Assembly (NCBI GenBank): GCA_029721515.1
Contig: CM056569.1
Coordinates: forward strand, 12,750,507 to 12,814,506
Origin: Synanceia verrucosa
Lineage: Eukaryota; Chordata; Actinopteri; Perciformes; Synanceiidae
Length of the DNA: 64,000 nt
Direction of reading: 5' to 3'
A program made the translations under genes and the position numbers. Under the pieces are notes generated by a model. That model was not told the DNA's origin. It saw only the letters and a program-made list of their open reading frames with translations, and searched no databases. Shown here one piece after another: positions 32,723 through 45,601 of this stretch (positions are counted from its first letter, which is position 1; each line of letters begins with the position of its first letter).

Positions 32723-33381
32723 CGTGCGTACACACTAGTCTGCAGAGGATTGCGGATTCAAACTGGCGACAGACTGACCGCTGTCCACCACATTCACTGC
32801 ATCTTTACGAGAGACTCAACACACGTCGGAGCAGTTATGACTAAAAAAGGCTGATTCCCATGAAAGATTCAGGCTTTTCAGAGAGGTTTAAATATTTATA
32901 AGAGTAAGAAAATGCACCCCACTAAGTCTAGACGTTCCTAGAGGAAGCTTTTTTCTAAATGCTGCCCTGTAGAGCACAGCACAGATTTACTGCCTCAAAC
33001 ACATCCCACTGGAGCTTAGAGCAGCTAGTGATCAACCCACTTGATTGAGACTTATAGTGACATATGTTTAGGGTTGTGAAACCATTGGTTAGGTGTAGGC
33101 AACAAAACTACTTGGTTATAGCTGGAAAATATATCAAGTGTGAAGTCAATGTTTACTTTTTTTAAGTTTCTCACAGGTCGGGGTCAAAATTCTGTGTTGG
33201 TTCGACCCAACTGCCCTTTTGGACTGACTTGCTTTTCAACAACAGTCACTCACTTTTGTCTGAATCATTTTGTGTGAGATAAATATGTTTATTATTCCCC
33301 AAAAACTGTGTATGCAGTTGGAGATAGACTCTCCCCAAACTTGACTGAAACAAATAAACAAAATACAGGCAGGCAGTCAGC

Positions 33382-33383
<2 letters not shown>

Positions 33384-33451
<68 letters not shown>
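33384..33451. repeat. (TG)n microsatellite, longest in the window
   Basis: About 34 uninterrupted units. Confidence 0.97.
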
Positions 33452-33452
<1 letters not shown>

Positions 33453-33622
33453 TCAGTACTCTGGTGGTCAACTCAATGTTTCTTCCAGCAGGACTTCGCT
33501 CAACATCGATCTGCCACCAAACCCATCAATCACTGTGAGGACAAACACACACACTCACTCACACACTGCCACAAGATGCATAATGCATGTAACTGACCAA
33601 ACACCAAACCATCGATAGACAG

Positions 33623-33623
<1 letters not shown>

Positions 33624-33660
<37 letters not shown>
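33624..33660. repeat. (AC)n microsatellite
   Basis: About 18 units. With the TG array about 170 bp to the left it forms an inverted simple-repeat pair. Confidence 0.96.
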
Positions 33661-33664
<4 letters not shown>

Positions 33665-36303
33665 TGCATGCACAAAGATATCCAATCATGGAGGACAGTA
33701 CTATAACTTACAATGGGGGATATAAACACACAGAGCACTGCATGTAAGAGGTCAGCTTTTGTCATATGATGCACAGAAAGTCGGATCAAGCCTCTAGCCA
33801 AGGTCACAGAGGTTAAGACTGAGAGTATACTGTATAATCTCATAGCATTTGGTCGTAATCTTATTCCTACACCCTCTTTTTTGAGCTCCTCCTCAACAAC
33901 CACAACTACTGAAGACAATTTATCTGCCTCAGAATAATTTGAGAAGCAGGAGAAGGTGAAGTGAAGTTCATGAGTACAAAGTAAGGAGTCCTGCTGTTTT
34001 CTGCTCCCAGAACAGTCTGGATCTTTCAGCTGCAGCATTCAAATGTCACCACAGGATACCAGCCCAGCCTGGGTTAATGTTATCCTGCCTGAAGCAATAA
34101 GAGTTACCTACTCTCTCACTTTCCCTTTATGTCTAATTTTGTCTGTTTTTAAATATTCTTTGAGGAAATCTAACCCTTTAAAATGCTCTCACGTGTTCTT
34201 CTGTCAAATAAAACTGTGAAAGGATGTGGGCCTGCAGCCAATGTTCTCACTTTCCTCTCCTCTGTCCCTTCATCAGCACGATGCATAAACATGTGGAAGT
34301 TTGTGTGGGCGAGGACATCAACCAAATGGGGTTAAAAGGGTTTTAATGGGCTGTGACATAAAAACGAGAGATGATGATGCATGATATCATATGGTTGTGT
34401 GCTTTATGTGTGTGGGAATGTGTTGTGTGTATGTATGCAAGGATACTTTATTTTAAGTGGTGAGTGAAAGAGGCCAGGGGCATGAATATCAGAGAGCTCT
34501 GGAGATAGAAATTAATTTGTTGGAGTACTTATCTCAGAAAGAGAGCATAAATAAGCCTGATTTTAGCCAGTAGCAGTGGTGAGCATGCATATATACACAT
34601 GTTTGTATAGACCTGTGTGTTTTCTTGAGGACTAAAAATGAGAAGTGCATTTCCTTCCACCTTTTTCTATCAGTGCCTTCTTTCCTGTTGTTATTGTTGT
34701 CATTGCCACCCTGCTCATAAAACATTGTTTCATAGCACAATTAGTTGTCAAAACCTCTACAGGGTACCTTGAACTGGCTTTGGCAATGCAGGTTAAAAAA
34801 AAAAAGAGCACGACTGAAAGTTCTGTGAGTGACCTTTGAAGCCATCTTGTCCATTAGCATGGATGTGTTTTTAGTAAAAGAGGCACAGGTAGAAGTCTGG
34901 GAGACTGACAGCGACGTAACCTGTGACAAAGGCTGGCCAACATGAAGCCAGTGAATCATGTGCTTATGTTAGTGTGAAGAGTTTATCATTAAATACTCCT
35001 CACCCCCTGGCTCATTTCACATGGATGATGTAAGTTACTCTTGCTTCTTTTCCCCTTTCCTCATAGTCGTCCTTTTCTTCCTCTTCTCGTTATCTCTCTC
35101 TTTTCCCTCTCTTCACATCTCCCCACTCTCCTGTTCACTCTTTTGCAATATCTTCTACCTTCTCTAACTCAAATCTCAACTTCGTCTTTCAGTGTTAAAC
35201 CTTCAACCCTTTCATTCTTTCTCTCTCTGTCTTTCTGCCTTTAATCCAATCCTCTCTTCCTCCCTCCATCTCTCCCTCTTTCTTTTCCTCTCTCTTGTGT
35301 GACAAATAACAGCAATCTTAATAAAAAGGCTAAAGAAAATCCCCTTGTCACAGAGAGCTTAGAGGAGGGACAGAGGCCATTTACTCCTCCATAGGAGGAG
35401 AATGGAGGGAGAAAAGGGGGAGAAGAAAAAAGGGGAGGAAAATAACACAAGAACAATAATATGAATCTACATTAATCCCTGCTAATCTCTTTCTTATATC
35501 CCTGCACACACACACAGTATACTTGTCAACACACACATTAATTTCTTCATGTCACACACTACTTCCCTCTCTGTCCATTAAACTCTTATCTTTGTCTTTT
35601 AACACACTCACAGCATCGCCCTCACTCTCCATGCTACAGTTATAATTACTTTGGTATCCCATTAGTCACTGTGGTAACAGCACATGTTCTTTAAACCAAC
35701 CATTTACCACACTCACATGCTTCTTCTTGCCACTTTTCAGTTTCTATACATAGACTGTATCTATTTTCTTCTCTCTGTCATCAGTGGATGAAGTGCTGAA
35801 CATCAAGGCCCAAGGTGTGAGGGGGCCCACCGGGCATCACCCACAAATCACAATACAAATCAAGCACATATGACTATACAAAGCAATGCAAAAAGACCAT
35901 AGAAAAAAACATAGTTATTACCACAGAGTGATGCAAAGCCACCACAAAGAGACTCAATGTTCCGAAATCACCACAAAATGGTATAAAACTGCCACTAAAA
36001 AACATAAAATACAAAAGAGATGCAAAATGATCAAAAGGATATATACTAGTGCCATTTGCTTCATTCAATTATGATTCAAGTAACAAAAACATAAAACACA
36101 TGACATAAAAAGAACATTCATAGAGGACATTTCCAGCTGCGCTGTGCTACAATACGATACATCACATTGTGGCACCGATGGAGAACAATGAGATGGACAG
36201 CACTTATCTTGAGTGCAGTGTAAAAAGGAGCAAACCCGTCACACAGTGTTATATTCACATGAAAGAAGGGATCATTAGACCATTAAAAAAAACAGAATGA
36301 GAG

Positions 36304-36406
36304 GGGGGAGCAGAGGCTCTGTGCTGTTGTGGCGTTACCACAGTGATTAATGGGATGAGAAAGTTATTATCATTATCATTATGGGCATGAAATGAGTGGG
36401 TGATGC

Positions 36407-36410
<4 letters not shown>
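36304..36410. repeat. Non-coding block related to 48762-48870, copy A
   Basis: GTGCTGTTG, CAGTGATTAATGGGATGAGA and TTATCATTATGGGCATGA lie in the same order and spacing as in copy B, followed by a TG array (36409-36445). No coding potential was seen. Confidence 0.5.

Positions 36411-36445
<35 letters not shown>
36409..36445. repeat. (TG)n microsatellite
   Basis: About 18 units, directly after block copy A. Confidence 0.96.
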
Positions 36446-36446
<1 letters not shown>

Positions 36447-37289
36447 AGCCAGATGGGAGAAACCTCAGAGTGATGTTAGCAGATTATTTATAGGGATTAT
36501 TCATTAACTAAATCAATTAGATAAGAGGGTTTTCCCTCATAAATTAGACTGTTAAATGGAGATTACAATATCAAGCTGGAGCAAACAGCCATGCACACAC
36601 TGGATTTCCTTCTGTAATGAGTAAAAGAATAAGAAGTGCAAAGAGATCCTATGTTGTGATCCTTTTTGGTGGCATATTGTAAATTTAATTTAGGGAATTT
36701 AGGGAATTTAATGAAAATACTCTCTGTTCAAAACACTATTGATGTGTTTTCTTGTGTTGTACCCACTTTCTCCCTTACTCCATTTTTCCTTAAAAAGCCT
36801 CCCAAATACCAAGATCCAAAACATGCATCTACACTTGAAATCTGTTAATAAAACCAGTGACAGCATCCCTACTGTAATTATGAGTGGGTGGGTGTATGAA
36901 ATGTGGGACATCAGATTGAGCAGACACACACACAAACTGGTTGTACATAGTGTGAAGGAGGTGGAATGAACCTTTAGTGCCATTATGAACTGTTCCTGTC
37001 AGGCTGCAAAGCTGCAGGACGGCCAGTAACTCATATCATGTCTTCTTCATACGCACCGACACAAACAATAACTGTGAAGTGCAAATGAATGTGGATAGAC
37101 CTTTACTGTCAGCGCTGCAATGACTAGGACAGTTGAGCAATGAGGTTGGCAGGACTTTTAACAGGTACAATTAACACACACTCACTGTAGCACAGGCTTA
37201 GCCACAGATGAACGAGGCTGGCAGGTAAATCCAGTTGGAGGACAGATTGCAAGGTCTGAAAAGAAAGGGACAAAGAAGGAGAGAGGGAG

Positions 37290-37320
37290 GGAACAAAGAA
37301 AGAAAGAAAGAAAGAAAGGA
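37290..37320. repeat. (GAAA)n microsatellite
   Basis: Five to six GAAA units inside a purine-rich stretch at 37255-37340. Confidence 0.85.
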
Positions 37321-39454
37321 CAAAAAAGTGAGAAGGAGATAGATTTAGATTAGGAGGGGAAATTTTCGGGACTTGGCAGCGAATCAATTCAAAGCATTAC
37401 CAGCACAATGCCAGCAAGAGTCTGGTAATCAACAGCTGAATGGACCTTGTTACCTCAAGGTCACACACCTACCATCACACATATGGAACCAGACAGCAGT
37501 GTGAGAGGTGGTGTTTCACATGAAATCACTCTCATCCTCAATAATTCATCTTTTAAACAATCGCCTCAATAACCTCCCTTCACTCTGCACGGTGTCTTTA
37601 TTGACGATTTGGGAGCTCAGTAGAAGAATTAACTGGCAACTTGTGTGAGCATATCACACAAAATTACAAACTTACAATATAGCAGTAAAAAGCTGTAAAA
37701 GAGACATCCATGAAACAAACAGGGACTTCCACTGAGCCAGGAAAAACCTATGATGTCATGTGATGTTAAGTCTATGAGGCGAGTGGGACTTGGGGTCAGC
37801 AGGAGAGACGTTGCATTGTAATATCAGATAGCTGCCCAAGACAGGCAAAAGTAATGTGATAGAGAAGACACCAGCCTCAGTTTGAGGCGCAGAGGCCTGA
37901 ACCAGCTGACTCTTACATCTCAGGAACTTTTCCCTGAAACATTTCTGAAGCTTCATTTTCTCAGAAACCCGCAACTCACCCCTTGATACTCTTTTGTCTG
38001 TGAGGTAAAGGTTGGCAGCAGGGGCAGCCATTTTCCAGACATTTGGTACAAAACCTCTTTACAGCCATAACTGCAATTTAGCTCAAATCAGCCATGACGG
38101 ACTGGCGAGGAACTGTGGTCTGAGTACAGTCTGATTATTTTGACCTCGTGTTTGAAGGTCTGTCTGCAGCATCGCAAGAGGTTGTTTCTACGACTGGAAC
38201 AAGCTAATCAGAGTTTGGCTCATTAAGGAATAAATTCTGTTAATTAACGGGAGCCACAATCGATAGAGGACGAGGCTGTGAGAGGAGAGGAGTTTATATT
38301 TACGATGTGGCTGACAACAATAGGGAGGGGAAAGCATGACATGGAGCAGTGAGCAGGGGGAATGAGGGACGTTATGAGAGAAGAGGATAAGTCAAGAGCT
38401 AAAGGAGATATATAGCCTGACTAATATGGGCGGTGTGGATTTCCATTTTAACCTTGAGGAGGAATAAAAATCCTTTACACACACACACACAACCACAGAG
38501 ACTGTCTCACACACACAATCGTGCCTCATATATAAGTCTCTGGTAAGATGCTACATCCTGCACAAAATCCTTAAAGCCTCGAATCATCTTTGGAATGGAA
38601 AATACAGCACGCAACAAACCACATTATGCCCCATAAGTCTGTGAATTACTCTGATATTGTCATATGAAAGAATAAAAGATATGGAAAGAGAGAAAATCAA
38701 GACAGAATATTTGGTAGCAAGAACAGGCAGGGATCAGTTTCAGCAGCAGCCATGCCGGGCGGTTTGGCTGTAGACTTCACAGTGGCTGCATTAGCCCAGA
38801 CTGGAGTAGATGTCTGGCCACTAATGTGTTCACCTCTGGATAGCAGACGCACATCAGGATGTTTCATTTTAACTCCGGCTTAGATTACACAGTTCACAGT
38901 GACAAAGAGGAATCTATCCTGTAACTTTACGACATGAAAAAGTCAAATCAGAGCAGTTTTTTGGAATACTTTCAACTACTGAAATCAGTTAACAAGCAGA
39001 AAAAAGCAGCACACAGATGGAATTTGAGAACTAAGGAGACACACATACAGTAAATTAAGATATCAGCGGTGTTTAAAATGAGTAGCATGTATTCAGTAGT
39101 ACAGTATGTCATCACCAGTGGTGCAACTGGAACACGATGCAGCTACATCAGCTCCTTTCCTTTCATATTGCACAGAAAGTAGTGCGATGACGTTAGATGT
39201 TACAGGTACTGTGATAAATGCAAATACAGCAATCACTGTTCTGAATGCATAAAAATGTAAACTTAGTCATATGGAGGTGCGTTCTTTACAATATGACAGT
39301 TTTCCAGAAAATAGATTTTTTTAAAAAATCACAATACATCACGGTCCACATTTCCGTATCATATCACCATGGTTACAGCATACAGTAGTGATATATTGCA
39401 ATATATTGAATAGAAAAATAACAACAAGAACACATGCATTACTGGAGAGGTGTC

Positions 39455-39645
39455 AGAGTGAAAGGGGATGCTTATATCCAAGTGCTCCAGGCTGTTGGGG
39501 GTTTAGAGCCTTGCTCAAGAGTACCTCAGCAGTGCTCAGGAGGAGGAATTAGCACCTCTCCAGCTATCAGTCCACACTCCAAACTTGGTCTGACCTGGAC
39601 TTGAACCAGCCCAAATCACTACAGATTGAACCACTGCCATGACAC
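39455..39645. repeat. Probable old interspersed repeat
   Basis: The segment from CTTATATCCAAGTGCTCCAG through CAGCACTCCAAACTTGG-type sequence to ACTTGAACCAGCCCAAATC ends in a reversed B-box-like motif, which suggests a decayed tRNA-like retroposon. I cannot name the family. Confidence 0.35.
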
Positions 39646-41002
39646 TAGTAATCCTAGTATCATGATATGCATTATATCGTGATATTCTTGTCAATGCAAA
39701 GCACTAAATTATGATATAACGTCAACATTTAGCCTATTTCCTCTGACAAAGCTTGACAAAAAAATTTCCGTTTTATTTAAGGAAAGTTTTTCATGATCCT
39801 GGAGCCCTGGCCAAAACACTGATAATGTCTTTTGAAATGCCACAAGCAGCTGAAATGATAAAGAGTAAACTGCACTGCAAATATAACAATAACTCCAACC
39901 AAAAACAGCCGCCAGTAACTCTAGCATATCCTGCCAGAGAGTCAGTGCAGAACTAGTCGATGTTGTTTCCTTTCCTGAAAAGAGCCAAGGGTTTTGTGCT
40001 GGACGGTGCAGAGACTAATCGTGCATTAGATAGGTGGGAGCGTCTGATCCCACCTCGTTCCTGTAATGATAATGGCTTCTCACAGTTAGCTGTTAATTAC
40101 TGCTGCTGCTCGCATGTGTGTGTGTTCATTATGCTGGGCACGCTCAACGAGTGTGTGCAGCCATGGGTGAAAGCACCCCTCTGCTGCAGAGAGACAAAGA
40201 CAGAGGGACAGAAAAAGGAGAGAGACAAAGTTAGAGACTGTAACAGGTGAGAGCTTGAGTCACCCTGACCCTGAATGGGCCACCAGCACACGAACACAGA
40301 TCATTATGCACAAGCACGTCCGGTGTGGCGAGCTGATGTCAGAGCGGTTGATTCCAGCGGTCCGTACTTGACACCATAATTTGGCTTAGCTGCAGGGAAT
40401 TACTGTTGTTACTATTAATGTTGGAAGACCACGAAAAAAAGAGTCACACAGATAGAGAGTAAGCCATAAATCCACGCACTGTTTCTATAGAAACGCAGAA
40501 GAAACATTTACAGTAATTACAATATCTGACACTGACACCTACTACTTATACACACACACACATTCCTACGCATGAATAATTTATTTATGTTCACATAAAT
40601 TTAAAAATATCCTGCCTGAAATCAATTAAAATGCAGATTTCTCCCTCACACAGCTCACTAACAAATGTCCTCTGCCTCCTATCGCCTTCGCCCAAGAGAG
40701 TAAAATATACGAGTCTCAGGAGCCCTCGGCCAAGCCCTGCATTAAATTAACAGCACTGAAATATTGAATGCAGGCATTTGAGAGCACGTAAACATCCAAA
40801 TATGGGCCTGTGAAGGTCCTGCTTGTTGTGCAGTGCACTGCGTTTCTGCAGAGTTTTCTGCAGGTTGCACTCTTTTCCTCCAGGACTGTAATTCATCATG
40901 CTGACTTCATGGCTCCTTCCAATCAAACTACTGTTGCAGGTGCAGGAAAGGGGAAAAAAAGCACATCACTTCCTTGGACAGTGGGTGTTGCATCTTGTAG
41001 AG

Positions 41003-41058
41003 ATTTAAAGCTCTCTGAGGCAAATTTGTAATTTTGTGATATTGGGCTGCACAAACCA
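41003..41058. repeat. 3' tail fragment of the same dispersed repeat
   Basis: AAGCTCTCTGAGGCAAATTTG followed by GATATTGGGCTGCACAAACC corresponds to the fragment at 23.8 kb with scattered differences. Confidence 0.5.
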
Positions 41059-42049
41059 AATCTGTGTCCCACGCTACTCACAGCCTTAAGGTAAATTAAA
41101 ATAAATTGCAAATAGTGGTGAGAGAGCTCAGAGGCGATCTTGGAAAAAGCACAAGTATTAAATCTTTGAAAAACATTTTTTGTGTGCTCAGTCCCACCAG
41201 AGAGCTGGCATCCCACCCACTGTTTGTGTGAGGATTACAGTATGCACGAACCAACTGCTACATCTCACTGACAACCAACATATCAATTCAGTTCTGCTCG
41301 CTGAGAGCAAAATGAGCTGTCAGATTTTTGGCCCTCACTGTGTGTCACTATGGTAACTTAAGCGACACGTAAAGCAGTAAATGAGGAAACTTCTCAAACT
41401 GGATATTGGTTCTCACTTGGGGCATCAAAATGGACATATACTGTACAGAGATTACATTTGTTTTTATTTTTTCAGCTTCACACGAGTCTCAGAACGTTAA
41501 TGTCTTATTCAAGGGTAATGTGTGTGTTTGTCTTTTTCCAAATCCAGACACGTGATTTTGCATTCGTTGTCTAGCCTTGTTAAACAATGGGCCCCGATAG
41601 ATGACTGTGTACACTGGAGTCTAAAGCATTCACTGGACTGTCGGATATATAGTGCTGGATTATGTGCGTGTGTGTTTATATATGTTTATGTGTGCAGCGA
41701 TTAGCACCCATGACAGTATGAAAGAGACTGACGAGAGGTTCTTTAAGATCCCTCTGCTTTATTGAGCCATGACTTATTCTATTAGAGGAGCCCTTACCTG
41801 GACACACAAACACACACAAAAACACATGCAGTATACATGTATACATAGCCCTTAATGTAGATCTTTCTTAAGTGTCACATTAGATAAGACAGAGTGTCTC
41901 TGACGAGGTCAAAGCACACTAAAGGCAAGAACTGGAAATACGTGCTAGTTGCAAACCAACTCAGAAAAATAAATAATAAATAATAAATACACATAGTGTT
42001 TCCAGGATTACCAGTGTTTTGCTATTTAATTGTGTTTGATAGGAGCTTC

Positions 42050-43072
42050 ATCTGCCTTTTTTGATATACATAGTTATTTCACTGCTCAAGTCTCTATGTA
42101 TTTTTTTCTCCCATCTAGTGGTTAAATTTGACTTTGCATGCATTGCGACATGGTTGGAACTACGGTAAGCAGAATGGGTCAACTCCCGGGTGGCCACTAT
42201 CAGCGCGGATCCCCAGCCCCCGGCCCGGAGCTCCAGTCATTTTTCCCCGGACCTCCACAGCCCTCCTCCGGTCCGGAGGACTTCCCGGTGGGTGTCCACT
42301 CCAGTCATTTTATGGCCCTTTTACGCTTTTTTGGCAATGAGGATTCGGCACGGCATAAGTATGGTTTATGACCAAAAGTGCAGTGCAGGTTTTAGTTTAG
42401 TGCCAGGTAAGTAAAACCAGCGTCTCCACCTTACTTCTCTGTGAAAAGTGAATCGTAAAACACAGAAATGCATTTTGTCCTGTGGGTACTAGCAGGTCCC
42501 TCTCGGCTTTATGTCCCTCTCGGCAGTTGGTAGTTTTTGATAGACCGGAAAGACTTGGAAGCCTCTGTATGAGCGACCCACTCTATGTAAAGACAGATAA
42601 CTGATTCTTCACCCAGGAGGATAAGTCAGATTGTTGGCATATGTTATTTTACACCAATGAGGATCTATTTATGAATGAAGACGATTTCAGGTAATAAAAT
42701 CCATCCATTATCTACCGCTTATCCTCTTAGGGTCGTGGGGGGGCTGGAGCCTATCCCAGCTGTCTTAGGGTGGAAGGCAGGGTACACCCTGGACAAGTCT
42801 CCACCTCATAGAGACAGACAACCACTCACACATTCACATCTACGGTCAGTTTAAATTAGCCAGTTAAACTAATCCCCATGCATGTTTTTGGATGGTGGGA
42901 GGAAGCCGGAGAGAACCCACACAGACACGGGGAGAACATGCAAACTCCACACAGAAAGGCCCCGGAACCCGGGATTCGAACCCGGTACCTTCTTGCTGTG
43001 AGGCAACAGTGCTAACCACTACACCACCCAGGTAATAAAATACTTAAGAAATTACATAGTGTCCCTTTAATC
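42050..43072. mobile_element. Candidate older interspersed element hosting SINE copy 1
   Basis: The sequence from about 42050 to 43072, minus the SINE, is GC-rich in part (42180-42300) and ends TTACATAGTGTCCCTTTAAT, a shape I associate with terminal repeats of fish interspersed elements. Short internal repeats (CTCCAGTCATTTT twice, CCCTCTCGGC twice) are present. The short open frames at 42128-42414 have no motif. The element class is unknown. Confidence 0.35.
42701..43028 (-). mobile_element. tRNA-derived SINE copy 1
   Basis: In minus orientation the element starts with pol III A-box-like GTGGTGTAGTGGTTAGCAC and has B box GGTTCGAATCC (42972-42982). It ends with a tail related to AGCGGTAGATAATGGATGGA. 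It is flanked by a perfect 13-bp target duplication CAGGTAATAAAAT (42688-42700 and 43029-43041). Confidence 0.88.
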
Positions 43073-43803
43073 CATTTCAACCTTAAACAAGATTTTTGGG
43101 TTTTTTTTGAAAAAAAAATGATCCTGGTTATAATCAGTGTTATTCTTCATTAAAGAGCTGCCCACTTCCATTCTTCATCTCCAGCATAATGCTTTCCATC
43201 TATTGGTTCCACCTTACAAAGTCATTATAATGTTATAATTAGGTTTAATCTTGTCCCATACTCCATCTCCATAGCAATCATCCATCCACTCCCCACCTCC
43301 TGCAGCTTCCCTCTGCTCCACTGTGCTCCAGCTTCTCATCTCTGTTAATCTCTGCTGCTCTTCTCACATTTTACCTCTTCTCACTCCTCCTCCTCACTTC
43401 TGTCATCTGTATTTACTTCTCTCCACTCTCACATCAGCCTGCAGTCTGTCAGCCTCACAGTGCGTTTTCTTCACCTCGACGCTCCTCTCCTTTATTTTCC
43501 TCCATCTTTGTGCCTTTTTGCTATTCACACTTTCGTTTGTCAGTCACATCCTGCCATGCATTTCCAATTTCTGTCTCTTCTTGTAATGACAACAATTTTG
43601 CCTTGTGAATTCTCTGTCATTTTGAGTGGTTCACTTTTCTCTCAGTTTCTCTCTCTGATCTCCATTTCATCCACCACTGCAATAAAAGTATCTTTGGAGC
43701 AAAACTACAAAGTCAAGCACAGCTAAACTCATTAGGTCAACACTGGAAATACTATGGCTGCCATGCAAAATAATTTAGGACAAAATAATGTCAATAACTA
43801 ATA

Positions 43804-43841
43804 ACATTTAATTAAGAATAATGATATTCTTAATTAAATGT
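43804..43841. repeat. Perfect 17-bp hairpin, 4-nt loop
   Basis: ACATTTAATTAAGAATA (43804-43820) pairs exactly with 43825-43841. The loop is ATGA. Every base but six is A or T. Confidence 0.85.
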
Positions 43842-44645
43842 ATTACATATTCAAATTTTGATATAATGTTTTATTCTAGGAGACAAATAAAGACAGAACC
43901 ATGGAAAAGGGCCAGAGAAAGAAGCAAATAACAAAGAACCAAACAGCCAACAGACCAAGAAAAAAATCGTGAATAAAACTAAAGATAATCAAATAATCAG
44001 AGAGCCAAAACGCTAAAGACAAAAACCAAAGAAGGAACTAAAGAACCAAAAGAAAAACCAAATTACCAAATAACAAACCAGAGAACCAAAGAAGGAACAA
44101 ATTAATCCAAGAGAGAATGAAAGATAGAAAACGTAGCGTCAGCCATACTGCAGGCGCTTAGCAGTTAATGAAAAAGACATTTTTAATCATTCTGCCCCAG
44201 TCATGGTAGCAGGACTTTGCTTGGATCCATCCCTCCTCTCACCCCCAGAGGGAATGCATTTCAAAGTGAATTGATCCTGTGGTGAACCAATGCAAGGATT
44301 CCAATAATGATCAGAGCCATGATCCATAAGCACAAGATGCTTTTAAAAAACATTCAATAGCTATTAGAGAGCAGTTAAAGGGTAATTTCATTAAAGCTGA
44401 GTGTTAAAATGACCTTTGACCTGCAGGACTAGACATTTCTATCTCTGCTAGTCTTTCTGTTTTGACATTTGTCTCTTATCGTCTTTGTCCTTTTCACTCT
44501 CACTCAAGTCAAATTGCAATAGCATGAATTATGTATGAACAATATCAAAATCAAACTAATTCAACTCTGAGATTAAACATTAATGGATTTTTCCCTCTCT
44601 CATTTTTTCTCTATTTCACTCTCTGTGTCTGTATGCACACAAATG

Positions 44646-44648
<3 letters not shown>

Positions 44649-44690
<42 letters not shown>
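44649..44690. repeat. (TG)n microsatellite
   Basis: About 21 units. An AC array of about 12 units in the opposite sense lies at 44788-44812. Confidence 0.96.
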
Positions 44691-44691
<1 letters not shown>

Positions 44692-44931
44692 CTCTACAGT
44701 GAAGCAGTAGTGTGCGGCGGACCGAGGGACTTCCAAAGGTCAAACGTAAACATGGAGCTCACTTTCAAACAGTTTCACACACACATTCACACACACACAC
44801 ACACACACACACTGTCCTGTGTGACGACCTGTGATGACACAGAGACATGTTGCTTATGCCATAGAGAGATGAACAAAAAAAAACAAAAAACACACACACA
44901 TATGGCTGAAATGTGAAAGGCTACAGGTACA

Positions 44932-45545
44932 TACCAAGGTTATTATCGAAAACTAGAATTGTAAGAAATTGAAATAAAAACTATAATTAGAAAAAAAAAA
45001 TCATTAACCAACTGTATTGTGTGTTTACAAATTTCTAAAAAAAATTGAAATTACAGATAAATATCACATTTTTTTTGTCAGCTCGAGCAATTTTACAAGA
45101 GCTGGCAGCAGTGTATGGCACCTCACGGTCCGTCACTTCTCCTCACTTCTCATTTAAACTTTTTGAGTTTGTTCATGTTTATCTCATGAATGGGCTGATA
45201 TTCTTTTGTTCATGTGTGTCTTCAGTTTGTTGGCTGTTTGTCGCAGGTTACCACACTCCCTGTATTTAACCCCAGCAGCAGTATTAAGGCTGCTCTGCTG
45301 TGGACTGTTCCAGTTATTGTGGACGGTTGGTTGTTCAACAGTGACTGAATCCATTTTTTAAAATGTTATCTTTTGTTTTATTATTTTATTCTTTTTGAAT
45401 CCTGCATGTGAGAAATAACCCAAAATAATAGAATAATAGAAATAACCCACTCTAAGAACTAATTTAAATAACTAAATTAGAGGAAAAAAGTCAAAACAAA
45501 ATGAAACTAAACTATAATGAAAATCCAGAACTATTCTAACCTTGG

Positions 45546-45547
<2 letters not shown>
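44932..45547. mobile_element. Inverted-repeat-ended element of about 615 bp, non-autonomous
   Basis: TACCAAGGTTA at 44932-44942 is exactly mirrored by TAACCTTGGTA at 45537-45547. If the outer TA is the target duplication, the element spans 44934-45545. The subterminal sequence is A-rich on the plus strand at both ends (GAAAACTAGAAT; GAAACTAAACTATAATG). The interior around 45075-45340 is of normal composition and of unknown origin. A CA array starts directly at its right edge. Confidence 0.55.

Positions 45548-45548
<1 letters not shown>

Positions 45549-45597
<49 letters not shown>
45549..45597. repeat. (AC)n microsatellite
   Basis: About 24 units, abutting the inverted-repeat-ended element. 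Another array of 12 units is at 45741-45764. Confidence 0.96.

Positions 45598-45601
<4 letters not shown>

Larger units (their letters stand above)
26625..42049. other. Probable slc8a 5' intron, right-adjacent part
   Basis: No coding exon was recognised on either strand. Contents are the simple repeats, the hairpin at 30.0 kb, the CpG-bearing direct repeat at 32.4 kb, block copy A at 36.3 kb and the old repeat at 39.5 kb. The 91-codon minus frame at 37756-38031 has no known motif and looks like part of an interspersed repeat. Assignment as intron rests on the upstream acceptor at 26625. Confidence 0.45.

Noticed and set aside
33384..33660. CRISPR-like spaced repeats
   Set aside because: These are simple TG and AC microsatellites in a vertebrate-type genome, without unique spacers.
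37756..38031. 91-codon minus-strand frame starting MAAPAANLYLTDKR
   Set aside because: It looks like an interspersed repeat read by chance; no family was recognised, and there is no promoter or splice evidence.
42961..43020. Possible tRNA gene on the minus strand
   Set aside because: The A- and B-box motifs belong to a SINE with a target duplication; no full cloverleaf with paired acceptor stem is seen.
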